A stretch of DNA of 64,000 nt, taken from the NCBI RefSeq assembly GCF_000003195.3, contig NC_012872.2:22344066-22408065 (forward strand), given 5' to 3'. The notes under the pieces are model-generated. The model saw nothing but the letters and a program-made list of their open reading frames with translations, did not search any database and was not told the DNA's origin. Positions 9,209-21,414 of the stretch are shown one piece after another. Every line of letters starts with the position of its first letter. The first letter of the stretch is position 1. A program made the translations under genes and the position numbers. The stretch comes from Sorghum bicolor. Lineage: Eukaryota > Streptophyta > Magnoliopsida > Poales > Poaceae.

Positions 9209-11752
9209 GCTGTGGCAGAACCTCCTAAGTGTTTGGGCCCACCGACACCTGTCATTGTCCTAAGGACCTCTGACAGTGATGCTGAGGATCCTCCCACTTT
9301 AGAAGTCCGATGAGCATTGCTGGACGCTCATTCCACTGCTACCTGTGGCGTACTAAGCAGGCTCGTCCTGACCACTGGTGATGGTCAATTAACGAGAACT
9401 TCTTCTTCTCGCCCTTACAGGATAGCAAGTGGCCACCTTAACACCAGGATCATTCGTTGCGAAGACATTGCAGTATCACAGACGACACAAGAGCAAAATA
9501 TTACTTCAGAGTAAAACGGCGGAAGTATTACATAACTTAATTTACAAAAGGAGTTCTTCCAAATAGCAGAGTGTTATTACAATCCAGGTCCAGCGGAGCA
9601 ACTTAAACTTTAGAATATAGATTACAAATTTACAGACCCTGCCCATGGGTCACGTTCACTCTTCTTCGTCGTCAACCTCGACGACGGTCACACAACTGGG
9701 TCCGAAACAAGTCGGCTCCTGAGCTTCACCTGCAACAAGGGGTTGGAAAACCCTGAGTACAGGAGTACTCAACAAGACTTACCCGGTGGAAAAAGAGGAG
9801 AAATTAGGAATGCAGGCTTGGGGTAGACAAGGGGTGGTTGAGCAAGGAGCCAAAGTGTTTTGCGGAAAAGCTTACTAACAGTGCATCCTTACTTTCAAGT
9901 TTTACCTGTGAATTCCTCTCCTTAAGAGGCCGAGGAGTTCGATGACAGTCTAACTAGTTGTCTCCCACAGACAAGTCTGTGAGTTCCTAGTCCTAAAATG
10001 AAGTATTATTTATCCAACGGCCATAGCTTCATGTCACTCTGAGTCCGGGAATTGGGATCCGAACCTCATGAGACATTTCCCCCTTTCTCATTTTACTACT
10101 TAGTTGCATATTTACTATGATGAGGGTCAGTGGATTGAGTCTCCCAATCGGGGAGCAACGACGATTCGAACCGCTTAGCAATCCAGCTGGAGTTCCTAAC
10201 CACCCGACATATGTAGAACCAAATCTTGCATATATCAACCCAAATCAAGCTCTCCCCAAATTTGACCAGGTTCGCGGCACCCGAGAGCACAGTACTCCAC
10301 CATCCTACAGCCGATCTAGATGTTTTCCGGTCATCTCAGATCCGTAAGGTGGGCACACGTTACTCTCGCCATCTTTCCACTCCCAGTGCGTGAGTAGCTG
10401 TTCGCGTCGAGGGATCCCAAGACCGGGCTTACCGAGGGCAAGTGGCTAGTACTAAAAATTCTCAACCCATCAGGCCACCAACGGACTGGTCCTTAATCGA
10501 CACACACTACTTCAAGACTCCATTCTTAAAGCAAGTCCAATGACCGGCCTCAAGTTGAAACATCATTGATCATAAGTGTATTCCACAACAACCCTTCAAA
10601 CTTTGTTTGAAAACCTATCTAGTAGCAGGGCTAAGCATCGCTACGCGATTTCAAAATAACACAGGTGCCAAGGATAAGATAACAAATATCAAGGTAGTAA
10701 ATGCAGCAAGTAGGTTAACCCAATTCTCAACTATCTAATGCAGCATTTTCAATTCATAAGTGATAAAATATTTAAAACATTCAAGGAGGGGTTAATGCAT
10801 CCGGGGCTTGCCTTGGTTGCAGGGCAGAGAGGGACCCTCGGAGACTTCCCAAGTCTCGGATCCTACTTCCTCGAACGGAGCACCGACCTCGGAGTTCGGT
10901 TCAACGGGCGCTCCTTCGGTCACGTGCACTATACGCGAAATGATGAATGCTCATGATATTCGTATGACAAATATGCACAAAGGGACCAAGTTAAATACCA
11001 CTGGCTGCCTTGGTGCAACACAGATTAAAAAATAATTAAAGTTGTTCAACAACTTAGTGTCTTTACCCAAGAGGTTGCATCTGTAAATTAGTACTTTTCT
11101 TAATTCATAATTATCTTAAATTAACTAATTATTAATCCTATTTACCTTAATTAATTATTAAAGACAGTAATTAAGCATTAAGGCCAAACAATAACTAAAT
11201 GCCAAAGGTCATTAGGGTTAATGACCTCAGGTCATCACATAATCCCAAAATCACTCAAATCCTAATTTTGAGCAATTAACTAATTATTACCTAATTATCC
11301 TAGAATTATTATTTAATTATTAATTAAGGGTTTAATCATGTTTTATTCAAACATTATCCAAAAGACACCAAATTTTGTGTGGAGCTAGGGAATAATATTC
11401 AGAGACTCCCCATAATTTTTGGTGATTTTTGGACATACTAATAAATTATTAAAATTCCTAGAAGTTTTATTTACTAATTAAGAGAGCAAATTTTTACAGA
11501 CATGCAAACTACCAGAAATAGTACCTAGCATTTTTCTTGTGCTCTACCCATTTTATGGAAGCTATACAAAAATTCTCATAGTTTTTGGATCAGCACAAAA
11601 TTTACTATTCAAATTCAAACATCAAGCATTTTTAAACAAAAAGGAAAAAGAAAAACTGCACTATGCCGCGCTGGTGGCCTGCTTGGACTCGGCCCAAGTC
11701 GGCCCGGGAGCTTTCCCGCGTCGCGCGCGGGCGCTGCCCTCACACACGGCCA

Positions 11753-11777
11753 CTGACGGGCGGGTCCCGCCCGTCAG
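11753..11777. repeat. Near-perfect 25 bp palindrome in the chromovirus LTR
   Basis: Arms CTGACGGGCGGG and CCCGCCCGTCAG, 12 bp each and fully complementary, around a single T. It lies in the GC-rich island of the LTR. Confidence 0.85.
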
Positions 11778-12539
11778 AGGCGTCTTCTTCCTCCCGCCAC
11801 CGCTCCGGTGAGCTCAGGCTCCGCGCCGGTGAGCTCCCGGCCTCCGCGGTGGGGTGGGCTAGCACCTCCGGCTTCTCGCGCAACCCCTAGGACACACGGG
11901 ACAACCGCTACTCCCTCCTAACCCTCCTGCTCACGTCCATGGCGGACGGCCGCCTCGACCAAGCAAACGCCGGCCACCACAAGCGAGTAGAGCGTGAAAT
12001 GAGTAGCGCAAAAGCAGCATAAGCTCACCACGACTTCAACCGAGCAAAAAGCAGCAGCGGAGAGGGTCGGAGTGATGCTGGCCACGGTGGTGTGCTCGCG
12101 GCGGCGCTTTGGCCGGAGTTGGAAACGATGGCTCGGTTGCAGCTTATGGGGGCTTAGAGCTTGCGTTAGGGGGCGCAATCGGTGGCAGGGCTCAAGGCGG
12201 AGCTGCTGGAGCACTCGAATGGCTTGGAAAGGGAGCGGGGAGGGCGAAATCGCGGAGCGCAGGGAGCTCGTCGGCGTCGGAGTTCAAAGAGGAAGAAGGT
12301 TTTCCACGGCGGCTCGAGGCTTTATCCTCACCGCGACGTGCCCGCAGTGGATGAGGACGTCCGAGCGACGCCAGCCGGCAAGCAGCTGCGTGGCCAGGCG
12401 CGTGGCAGTGCCGGGCGCGGTGGCTCTGTCCCGACGGCAGAGCACCCCCCTGTCCAATCACTTTAGCAAGCTCAATCCATTCAGTTTGTCGTTTTGCAAA
12501 ATTCGCCCAAATTTTGAACTGAAGACCAAAATTCACCAA

Positions 12540-12950
12540 AACAAAAGTTGCTCAGAATTTTATAAGCTACAAATCATATTTTGGTGCCCAAGGCTAAATC
12601 TAAGTGGAAGTTGGTTAATTTGGCCAAACAGTTTGGAATTCACAACTCAATTCAAAGAAATTCAAATCTTTGAATTGGGGATAAAACAGGGTTTCCAAAA
12701 TTACTTTTGATTTTGCATAACAACTTGAAAAACTCCCAACATAAAAGTTGTTCTACTTTTTGAGCTCTACAACTTTCATGTTGGTCACTTTTCAAAATTC
12801 CAAATAGATTTTGAATTGGAGGTTCAAATTGGAAAAGGGGACACTTTCTGGAAATCTGTATTTTCAAAATTACTTTGAATTTTGTATTGAAACTTCAAAA
12901 ACTCAAAACACCAAAGTTGTACATCTTGACAAGGTCTACAACTTTGCTTT
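12540..12950. repeat. Diverged tandem repeat with AAAGTTGT/ACAACTTT hairpins
   Basis: Similar units begin near 12542, 12743 and 12912 (spacing about 200 and 170). Each has an AAAGTTG-like start; in the last two this pairs with a downstream ACAACTTT (arms at 12744-12751 with 12769-12776, and 12912-12921 with 12937-12946). Part of the chromovirus LTR. Confidence 0.6.
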
Positions 12951-13243
12951 TGAACTCAATTTCAAATTTTGCTTAGTTTTTAAATTGTGCAAAAGGGGGC
13001 AAATCTAGGGTTCAAAAATCAGGGTTTTCCCCCCTAATCTTTCGGAAATCCTTTACCCTAGGGTTTTAGTAACCAACTCAAGCATCAATACACAAGATAA
13101 ACACACTTTAATTCCCTAAGCACATTCAACCAAATTAAACTCATTTTAAGTTGATGCATCAAGGTGTGCTCAACAACTATGCTGTGCAATGCTGATGATG
13201 CCATGATCCAAATTTTAGTAACCGTAACATCGGGGATGTTACA

Positions 13244-13437
13244 GCGAATCATGCTCCACCGACCTAAGGGATTAAGGAAAACCGTGCGATTAATGTTGGT
13301 TTGATCCGACGGTCCATATTCATTTGGAAGGACTATATAAGCAGACCCCCTGGCCCCTCGAGGAGAGGACCCCAGAAACCCTAATTCATTTATCCATCTC
13401 GGGAGAAGAAGCCTCTGATCAAGCCCTAGAGCCACCA
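13244..13437 (+). other. Unassigned sequence X, left part, LTR- or promoter-like
   Basis: Lies between the Tekay LTR and copy A. It carries a good TATA box (TATATAA, 13334-13340) followed by a CCCTCGAGGAGAGGACCCC-type segment, AAACCCTA and GATCAAGCCCTAG. It continues across copy A at 59878, since the pentamer CACCA is duplicated on either side of A. Its layout looks like an LTR or promoter leader, but I do not recognise the family. Bases 13244-13248 (GCGAA) may be the chromovirus TSD. Confidence 0.4.
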
Positions 13438-14163
13438 TGTTGACACTGTTTTTGGACACGTATCTTTTGATACGCACCTGGAGTTAATGGAATGTGGATC
13501 GGCAGATGGAGAAATGGTGACTGGTCTACAGGGGAGTTGCCGATGAAGGTGGTTGTCGATGGGGAAACAACCGAATATGACTAAGTCCAGAAGTGGTAAC
13601 GTATTCATGCCGATGAGCAGTGCCGGTGTTTGCCGATGGCTGTAATAGGTAGCCTGCCGATGACTCTGAAGAAAAGCGCAGAGGTTGCCGATTGTTTCGT
13701 GGCAATGTCCCGATCGGTTACGAGGGATAGTTTAACGTTTTCCTTAGCTATTAGGATTTGTTTTGTATAGGGTTCCGTTTAATTTGGAATTTGAGTCTTA
13801 GTCGTATTTGGTTGTAGCTCTTTGGATAGGGTATAAATGTAGACCCTGGGGCAATGTAATGAGACATCTATCAATCAATCGAACACAAGATTTTACTCAT
13901 ATTCTAGCATCTACTTTTTCAACAACTTCGTCACATTTTCCTTTTATTACGAGTTCTTAGGAATTTGTCAGGTCAAACTCGGTGCGTTCTCAAGTTCCGC
14001 ATGAGCACCTCTTGGCCGTGACATCCGGGCGCATCGCTGTTGTTGGGACCAAAGTGTTCGAGTTACCACCTTTGTCGATTGTAACGTCAAATCGGCTGGC
14101 ACGCCTTAACATTTGAATCGGGTCTTAGCCCTTTATGTTTGCAGATCAGCTTTTGCATCAACA
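13438..14163 (+). repeat. 5' LTR of copy A (726 bp)
   Basis: TGTTGACAC at the start, GCATCAACA at the end. TATA box TATAAAT at 13832-13838, with the transcription start expected about 30 bases later. It shares with the 3' LTR the TGGATCGGCAGATGG segment that marks the A/E type of LTR. Confidence 0.9.
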
Positions 14164-14170
14164 CATCTTT

Positions 14171-14188
14171 TGGCACGCCCGGTGGGAC
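14171..14188 (+). other. Candidate primer-binding site, copy A
   Basis: TGGCACGCCCGGTGGGAC, 7 bases after the LTR. It is conserved at the same distance in B and C and starts with the TGG that pairs with a tRNA CCA end. I do not assign the tRNA. Confidence 0.7.
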
Positions 14189-14209
14189 TGATTCAAGATC
14201 AAGATCAAC

Positions 14210-17200
14210 ATGTCGAACACCGATTTCGACTTGGAGAACGTCATCCCCGTGATGGAAGCCAATCTCAGAGATGAGCAGAAGCAAGCTATGGCGAAAGCCA
14301 TGGAGGATTACAAGAAACTATGCTTGAAATCCTTCAGTATCAATAGGAGTGGTGAAGTGATCCAAAAGGAAGCATTGTCGGCGCCTCGGCAGATAACTTT
14401 TGAAGACAATCCTGGTAAATTGCAAGAGATGGTTGATGGTGCTGTCAATCGTGCTTTGATCAATCAAGCTGGCGTACTGTCCGACACGATTTTCAATGCT
14501 GTGGCTAGAACCTTCAAGGAAGGACAAGTACCACCATCTTATGTGGGTCCTGCCCATCATCAGCCAGGGTCACCGGTGGTTACAGCTCCATCGGCTAGTA
14601 CGGTCGTTGCGCGTGCAGAAGCTACTTCTTCTCCAAGTACATTACGGATGACTAATGCGCAATCTACACCGATGACCACTGATCCATGTACGTCAGATGG
14701 GCAAATCAAACTTGACACAGATCTATTAGCATCGGCGATGTCAGGGGTTGTTCCTCCCAACTAGTGGGGTTATGTTATGCCCCAAGAATTGATGGCAAAA
14801 TGTCCTGGGACATCCCAAGTGGCTGACGTGACATGCAAGACTCCTATGGCATCGGCACCTCCAAATCTGCCGATGAATCAGAATCCCCAGTATTCTACAA
14901 CTACCACTTCAAGAACTTACACTGGGAATTCTCAAGCTCCAACGTTCCAGATGCCTAATGCATCGGCAGATCCAATGCCGACGCAGCAGAGGTTTACAAC
15001 ACAGCCAGGGTATGTCAATTCAATGATGATGCCCAATTACCAGTCATCGGCAGGTCCTATGCCGATGAATGCCAGTAGTGGATGGACGGGGCAGTTTGTC
15101 TTTCCACAGATCCCTCAGCAGAATCATCAGGCTGTGGGGTTTCAACAAGGACCAATCCAACCTGGGTTTTAGAATCAAGGGTTGGTCAACCAGCCGATGA
15201 ATCTTGGTCAGCAAATTGGTGGTGAGATGGTCAATCCGATGTTCCATGGAGATCGTGCACCATAGAGGCACGTGGAAGCATATCAACAGGTGCCAGATCC
15301 ACAACCACCTCATCGGCAAGATGCTGATGCATATTGGGCCGATAAGATAGCTGAAGTGATGAGAGACCAATTTGGGATAAAACCCAAAGTAACCACTTAC
15401 TCTTATCGAACACCGTATCCTCCTGCATATGACTTAATCCCACTTCCAAACCGGTACAAGGTACCAGATTTCACTAAGTTTTCTGGACAGGATGATACGT
15501 CAACTATGGAGCATGTCAATAGATTCATCATCCAATGTGGAGAAGCTGCTAACAGAGATGAGTTAAGGGTTTGCTTGTTCTCATCATCTCTGTCTGGATC
15601 AGCTTTTACTTGGTTTATTTCGTTACCTCCCAACTCAGTGGTCACTTGGGCCGATCTAGAAAAACAATTCCACAAATACTTCTTTTCTGGAGTTCATGAG
15701 AAGAAGATTACTGATTTAGCCAGGCTGAAGCAGCATAATGATGAATCGGTTGAAAGCTTTGTGCAGATGTTACGAGAGGTCAAAAATAAATGCTATAGTC
15801 TGATTTTGGATGATCGACAGCTAGCCGATTTGGCTTTCCAGGGATTATTGCCACATATCAGAGACAAGTATGATTCTCAAGAGTTCGAGAGTCTCAGTCA
15901 CATGGTTCACAGGATTTCTGACCAAGATTTCAAACCTTTTGAGCCCAAGAGAGCATGGAATAAAAAGGTGTCGTTTGTCGATGAAGCGGCAAGTTCATAT
16001 TCTGATGAGGAACCAGTCATCGGCTTGGCAGAGTGGGTGAAGAACAAGAAGCCGATGTCTTGCCCTTTTGGGCATAATGAGCCAGAGAAATTTGCATTTG
16101 ATATCACCAAAGTTGATAGGATATTTGACTTTCTACTTCAGGAAGGGCAATTCAAGTTGTCGCCCAATCATGTGATTCCATCGGCTGAGGAATTAAAGAA
16201 GACGAAATATTGCAAGTGGCACAATGCAACATCTCACAGCACAAATGAATGCAAGGTCTCCAGGCAATAGCTGCAATTGGCTATAGAATCTGGAAGAATC
16301 AAGTTTGATAATTCTAAAGCTCAGAAGCCGATGAAGATCGATCAACATCCTTTCCCAACAAATATGTTGGATGTTGAGGGAAAAACCAAGGTCTTGACGT
16401 CAGAAGCAGCTGAAAGAAGTGCATCGGTGGATCCTCAACATCAGATTTCTACCAATGATGCTAAAGGAAAGGGTCTGGTTCAGGAAGGAACTAGCTCAGG
16501 TAGGCCTCCCCGATCTGGTATTATGACAACTCATAGAAGGCATCGGGAGATTTGGCAGTAACGTGAAGATCGGTATTGGCGCCAACAGGAGGATTATCGT
16601 CGGGAAGAAGAAAGACGCCGGCCAGAGTGGAATCGGCATAAGGATTATTGGAATTGCTCATTCTTTATCCACTGTTGGGAACAGAACATCAAATTGCCCA
16701 CTGTTAGAGACTGCCTTGAATGCAATGGTTATGATCGGTATGATAGACCTAATCGGCAGTATCAAAACAATGATCGGCGATTTAACGGGCCGATTAGGGG
16801 AAGAGCTTCAGTTCATGATCGGCTGGGGGGGAGGCTCAGCGTGCATGACAGACTTGGTGACCGTGTCGGATACTTTCACATGAACCAAGAAGAACTTGAA
16901 GAAATGACGGATGCACGAGTTCCCGATGAATTCATATTTTGTAGGGATGCTAATACTTATCGAGTGGAGTCAAGGGAAAATCATCGTCCATCGGTAAGAC
17001 AGCCGCAATGGTGTCCAGAAGGGTTGACTAGAACGTAGAAAAGAAGGTTGCAGCGCGAAAGACAAGAAGATTTGAGCAAAGGAGAATTCTGGCAAATCTG
17101 GAGGTCAACAGCAGCCGGAACCTAAAGGAAAAGGGCCATCGGCAGATGTTAACATGGTATTTATGCTGTCGATGGAGTTCCTTGCACCATCCAGTGATGA

Positions 17201-17820
17201 TGGAGAGTTAGATTTTTCTGACCAGATAACTCAGTTGGCTCTAGATCCGATGACTGCTATATTTGAAAATCCTGTCGACAATGAAAGGCAGCATCTTAAA
17301 GCTCTGTTCGTCAAAGGAATGGTTGATGGGCAGCCAATGACCAAGATATTAGTTGATGGTGGGGCTGCTATCAATATTATGCCATATGCGGTTTATCGGA
17401 AACTTGGGAAAGGAGATCAAGATTTGACCAAGACCGATATGATGCTAAAAGATTTCGAGGGGAATGTGTCTCCGGTTAAGGGGGCAATATGCGTTGAGTT
17501 GACCATCGGCAGCAAAACTTTGCCGACAACTTTCTTCGTAATCAGTGGAAAGGGTGCTTACAATCTTCTGTTGGGAAGAGATTGGATTCACGGCAATTGT
17601 TGCATCCCATCTACGATGCACCAATGCTTGGTTCAGTGGGTAGGTGACAAGATTGAGATTGTCCCGGGAGATTCTTCATACGTTATTGCAACGACAGGCA
17701 GATACTTATGAAAGGACCAGGTGCATCTCAAGAGAGATTTGGGAGAAGGATTTGCTCAAAGTCGCCGATTATGAAATTCCACCGATCCAAGCAGTCGGTT
17801 CTGATGAATAGTTTTAATTG
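14210..17820 (+). pseudogene. gag-protease of copy A, multiple stops
   Basis: ATG at 14210 (MSNTDFDLENVIPVMEANLRD). N-terminal gag domain, then a Q/P/M-rich linker, then the capsid region (WADKIAEVMRDQFGIKP, TMEHVNRFIIQCGEA, FTWFISLPPNSVVTWADLEKQFHKYF). Next come a CKWHNATSHSTNEC zinc-knuckle-like motif near 16210, a basic RREEERRR-like segment, and protease with VDGGAAINIMPYAVY (17353-17397; DGG in place of the usual DTG/DSG). In-frame stops occur at about 14762, 15170, 15262, 16268, 16559 and 17036, several of them CAG or CAA to TAG/TAA or TGG to TAG changes. Not functional. Confidence 0.88.
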
Positions 17821-20651
17821 ATAGGTTCACCGATGATGGAAAATTAGGCCAGGGGTTTACATCGGCCGACGATTTAGTAGAAGTAGATATAGGTAATGGT
17901 GATAAGCCAAGGCCTACTTTTATTTGTGCTAATTTAGATTCTGAGTGTAAGCAACAATTAACCGATCTTTTAAAGGAATATAAAGATTGCTTTGCTTGGG
18001 ATTATACTGAGATGCCTGGTTCGGACCGGTCTATTGTTGAACATCGGTTACCTATCAAGTCTGGATTTCGGCGACATCAGCAGCCAGCTCGCCGATGTAA
18101 TCCTAATATTCTTCCTGATATTAAGGCCAAAATCACTAAACTTATTGAAGCTAAATTTATTCGGCAGTGTCGGTATGCCGAGTGGATTTCCAATGTTGTT
18201 CCTGTTTACAAGAAAAATGGAAAGCTTTTAGTCTGCATTGATTTCAAAAATCTTAACAAAGCTACACCGATGGATGGCTACCCCATGCCAGTTGCGGATT
18301 TGTTAGTTGATGCTACAGCTGGACATCGGATTATTAGCTTCATGGATGGCAATGCAGGATATAATCAGATATCCATGGCTGAAGAAGATATTCCAAAGAC
18401 TGCATTTAGATGTCCTGGTCATGTTGGGCTGTTTGAATGGATAGTCATGACCTTTGGCATGAAAAATGCTAGTGCTACCTATCAAAGGGCTACAAATTTT
18501 ATCTTTCATGAGTTCATCGGCAAATTGGTAGGAATTTACATTGATGATGTGGTGGTTAAGTCTGGGGATTTCGCAAAGCATCTTGCCTATCTACGAAAAG
18601 TGTAGGAATGCACAACGAGACATGGATTAAAGATGAACCCTAACAAGTGTGCATTTGGTGTATCGACAGGACAATTTCTTGGTTTCATGGTGCATCAGAG
18701 AGGAATTGAAATTAGCAGGAGATCTATCGATGCTATTAACAAAATAGTTGCTCCTACCAACAAAACTGAGCTCCAATCTCTGATCCGCAAAGTAAATTTT
18801 ATCAGGCGATTTATTTCCAATTTGTCTGGTAAAATTTTGCTTTTAGTCCTTTACTTAAATTGAAAGCCGATCAAGAATTTATATGGGGAGAAGAGCAACA
18901 GTTGGCTTTAGATGAAATCAAGAATTATTTGATGAATCCTCTAGTTTTAATTCCACCCCAGCAAGGAAGACCCTTCAGATTATATTTATCTACCGATGGG
19001 ATGGTCAGCGGTTCGGCTTCGATTCAAGAATTCAAAGGGAAGGAGCGTGTGATTTACTTTTTAAGTAGAAGGTTGATTGATGCTGAGACCAGATATTCGA
19101 CCATTGAGAAGTTATGTTTGTGCTTATATTTTTGTGGCATTAAGTTGAGGCACTATTTGCTATCGGCCGAATGCACTGTTATACGCAAGGATGATGTAGT
19201 CCGATATATGCTATATATGCCGATTATGAGTGGTAGAATCGGTAAGTGGATTTTGGCGCTGTCAGAATTCGATCTACGTTACGAATCGGCTAATGCGGTT
19301 AAAGGGCAGATTATGGCCGATTTTGTGGCTCAACATTGCGGTGTAGTGGAGACTTTGGAAATTGTGCCTTGGACGCTCTTCTTTGATGGATCCACGTGTG
19401 ACCGGGGGGGGCAGGAATTGGCATAGTACTGATTTCCCCCCCAGGGAAGGAAGTATGAGTTCTCTTTGCCGATTGTTTCTACATCAACGAATAATCAAGC
19501 CGAGTATCAAGCATTGATCAAGGGTTTGGAATTGTTGAAACAGCCTCATGCTGATGCTATTGAAATATTTGGTGATTCTATGCTGGTCATAAATCAGTTG
19601 GCTGGAAGTTATGAATGTCGAAGCGAAGTCCTGATAACTTATTATGAAAACAGTATGCAACTATTAAAGGAATTCAAAGATTTCCGATTAGAGCATATTC
19701 CTCGGTTACATAATGAGGAGGCTAATCGGTTGGCTCAGCATGCCTCGGGATATCAACCCATATTAAACACGTTATCGGCAATTGGTGTCGATGATTGGAG
19801 AAAGGAGATCGTTGATTATTTGAAGGATCCATCCAAAAAGGTTGAGAGGCGTGTCAGGTTTCAAGCTACTAAGTACGTACTCCTTGGGGGCGAGCTTTAT
19901 TGTCGAACAATAGATGGAGTTCTTCTCAAATGCTTAGGTGAGGATGAAGCTAAAAGTTTGATGGGAGAAATCCATGAAGGAGTATGTGGAGCACATCAGT
20001 CGGCTTTTAAGATGAAATGGATGATTAGGAGAAACGGGTATTATTGGCCTACCATACTCGAAGATTGCTTTAAATATTTCAAAGGATGTCAAGGATGTCA
20101 AAAGTTTGGCAATATTCAAAGAGCACCCGCATCGGCTATGAATCCTATTATGCTATCGATTTGATCAGCCAGATTTACCCGCCATCATGGAAAGGGCACA
20201 AGTTCATCTTAGTTGCCACTGATTATTTCACTAAGTGGGTCGAGGCTATTCCTTTGAAGAAAGTTACGTCGGCTAATATGATTGATTTTGTGAAAGAGCA
20301 TATTGTGTACCGATTCAGCATTCCTCAAATAATTACTACCGAGTAGGGTACTATGTTTACATCAGGAGAGTTTGATGAATTTGCAATCGGTATGGGAATT
20401 AAAGTGTTGAATTCTTCTCCTTATTATGCTCAAGCCAATGGGCAGGTCGAGGCTTCTAACAAAGGAATTATCAAACTTATCAAACAGAAGATTGAGGAAA
20501 ATCCTAGGAGGTGGCATACATTGTTGAATGAGGCTTTATGGTCGTATCGGATGGCTTGTCATGGGTCGACCAAAGTTTCACCTTATCAGTTGGTATATGG
20601 GCACGATGCAGTACTACCATGGGAAATTAAGACTGGGTCTAGGTGACTATC
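17821..20651 (+). pseudogene. RT-RNase H-aRNase H-integrase of copy A, 5' part, broken
   Basis: RT is recognised by ARRCNPNILPDIKAK, YPMPVADLLVD, FMDGNAGYNQIS and the catalytic YIDDVVVKSGDF (18535-18570). The first RNase H has YLSTDGMV and ETRYSTIEKLCLCLYF. The second, archaeal-type, has LFFDGST, NQAEYQALIKG, FGDSMLVINQL and NEEANRLAQHA. Integrase has HQSAFKMKWMIRRNGYYWP, GCQGCQKFG, TDYFTKWVEA and ANGQVEASNKGI. Stops or frameshifts occur near 18605, 18850, 19420 and 20160, and CAG changed to TAG at 20344. Copy B interrupts it after the GSR residues at 20647-20651 (CTATC, the TSD); it continues at 54721. Confidence 0.88.
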
Positions 20652-21368
20652 TGTTGACACCGTTTTTGGGCACGTGTCCATGATTGGTAAAGTGTAGGTT
20701 GGCAAGATAAGACGGCAATGTTTTGTCTACAGGATGAGTTTTCGACAAGGGAGAATTACCGATGAGGATGGTTGCCGATGAAGGAGTTACTAAACGTGAC
20801 TAAGTCCATAGGTGTTGATGTTTCTATGCCGATGGCTACGACGAGGGAATCTGCCGATGATACGGAAGGGGAGTCTGGAAGTTACCGATCGGCTAGTGGG
20901 GATGTTCTGGTTTGTTACGTGAGAATAGTTTTACGTTTTCCTTAGTTATTTAGATCGTTTTGTATACGGATTCTGTTTAAATTTGGAATTCAAATTCTAG
21001 TCGTGTCTGGTTGTTGCTCTTTGAGCAGAGTATAAATGTAGACCCTAGGGCCTTGTAATGACATCTATCTATCAATCAATCAAACACACGTTTTTACTCA
21101 TATTCCAAGCATCTACTTTTTCGACGACTTCGTCATACTTTTTCCTTTTCACTACGAGTTCTTAGGAATTCGTTGACTTAAGCTCGGCGTGTTCACAAGT
21201 TCCGCGTGAATACCTCTTGGCCGTGACATCCGGGCGCATCGCTGTTGTCGGGACCAAAGTATTCGAGTTACCACCTTTGCCGATAGTAAGGTCAAATTGG
21301 CTGGCACGCCTTAACGTTCGAACCGGGTATTAGCCCTTTGTGTTTGCAGATCAGCTTTTGCACCAACA
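20652..21368 (+). repeat. 5' LTR of copy B (717 bp)
   Basis: TGTTGACACCG to CACCAACA. TATA box TATAAAT at 21031-21037. Nearly the same as 54004-54720; most differences are transitions. Confidence 0.93.
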
Positions 21369-21375
21369 CATCTTT

Positions 21376-21393
21376 TGGCACGCCCAGTGGGAC
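21376..21393 (+). other. Candidate primer-binding site, copy B
   Basis: TGGCACGCCCAGTGGGAC, 7 bases after the LTR. It differs from copies A and C by one G-to-A change. Confidence 0.7.
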
Positions 21394-21414
21394 CGATTCA
21401 AGATCAAGATCAAC

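Larger units (their letters stand above)
6841..13243 (-). mobile_element. Tekay-like (Del/RIRE3-RIRE8 type) chromovirus, 5' end only
   Basis: On the minus strand: a 4033 bp LTR, an initiator-Met PBS, a leader with a separate coiled-coil ORF, then gag, which stops dead at the Cassandra border just after the zinc knuckle. Protease, RT, integrase and the 3' LTR are missing. A very long LTR, an iMet PBS and an ORF upstream of gag are known for RIRE3/RIRE8-like chromoviruses of grasses; the family name is inferred from that architecture. TSD cannot be tested because only one end is present. Confidence 0.75.
9211..13243 (-). repeat. 5' LTR of the Tekay-like element (4033 bp)
   Basis: On the minus strand it starts TGTAACATCCCCGATGTTAC and ends CTGCCACA next to the PBS. 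Such length is usual for Tekay-type LTRs. Its composition is patchy: AT-rich at 11040-11640, a GC-rich island at about 11660-12460, and then at 12480-13010 a series of diverged repeats with AAAGTTGT/ACAACTTT palindromes. Several open frames on either strand in the GC island lack any recognisable domain and are not called. Confidence 0.8.

Noticed and set aside
11539..12710. Several open frames of 75-212 codons on both strands in the GC-rich part of the chromovirus LTR
   Set aside because: High GC content makes long frames by chance. Composition is Arg/Gly/Ala-biased in all frames and there is no domain or start context.
12540..12950. MITE or satellite array with AAAGTTGT/ACAACTTT palindromes
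   Set aside because: Units are diverged, irregular in period and confined within the chromovirus LTR. No TSD or terminal inverted repeat marks an insertion.
3521..13243. Fragment F and the chromovirus as one element interrupted by Cassandra
   Set aside because: Same strand and plausible order, but pol of F is Tat-type with two RNase H domains while the gag, PBS and LTR are chromovirus-type. Protease and most of RT are missing and Cassandra has no TSD.
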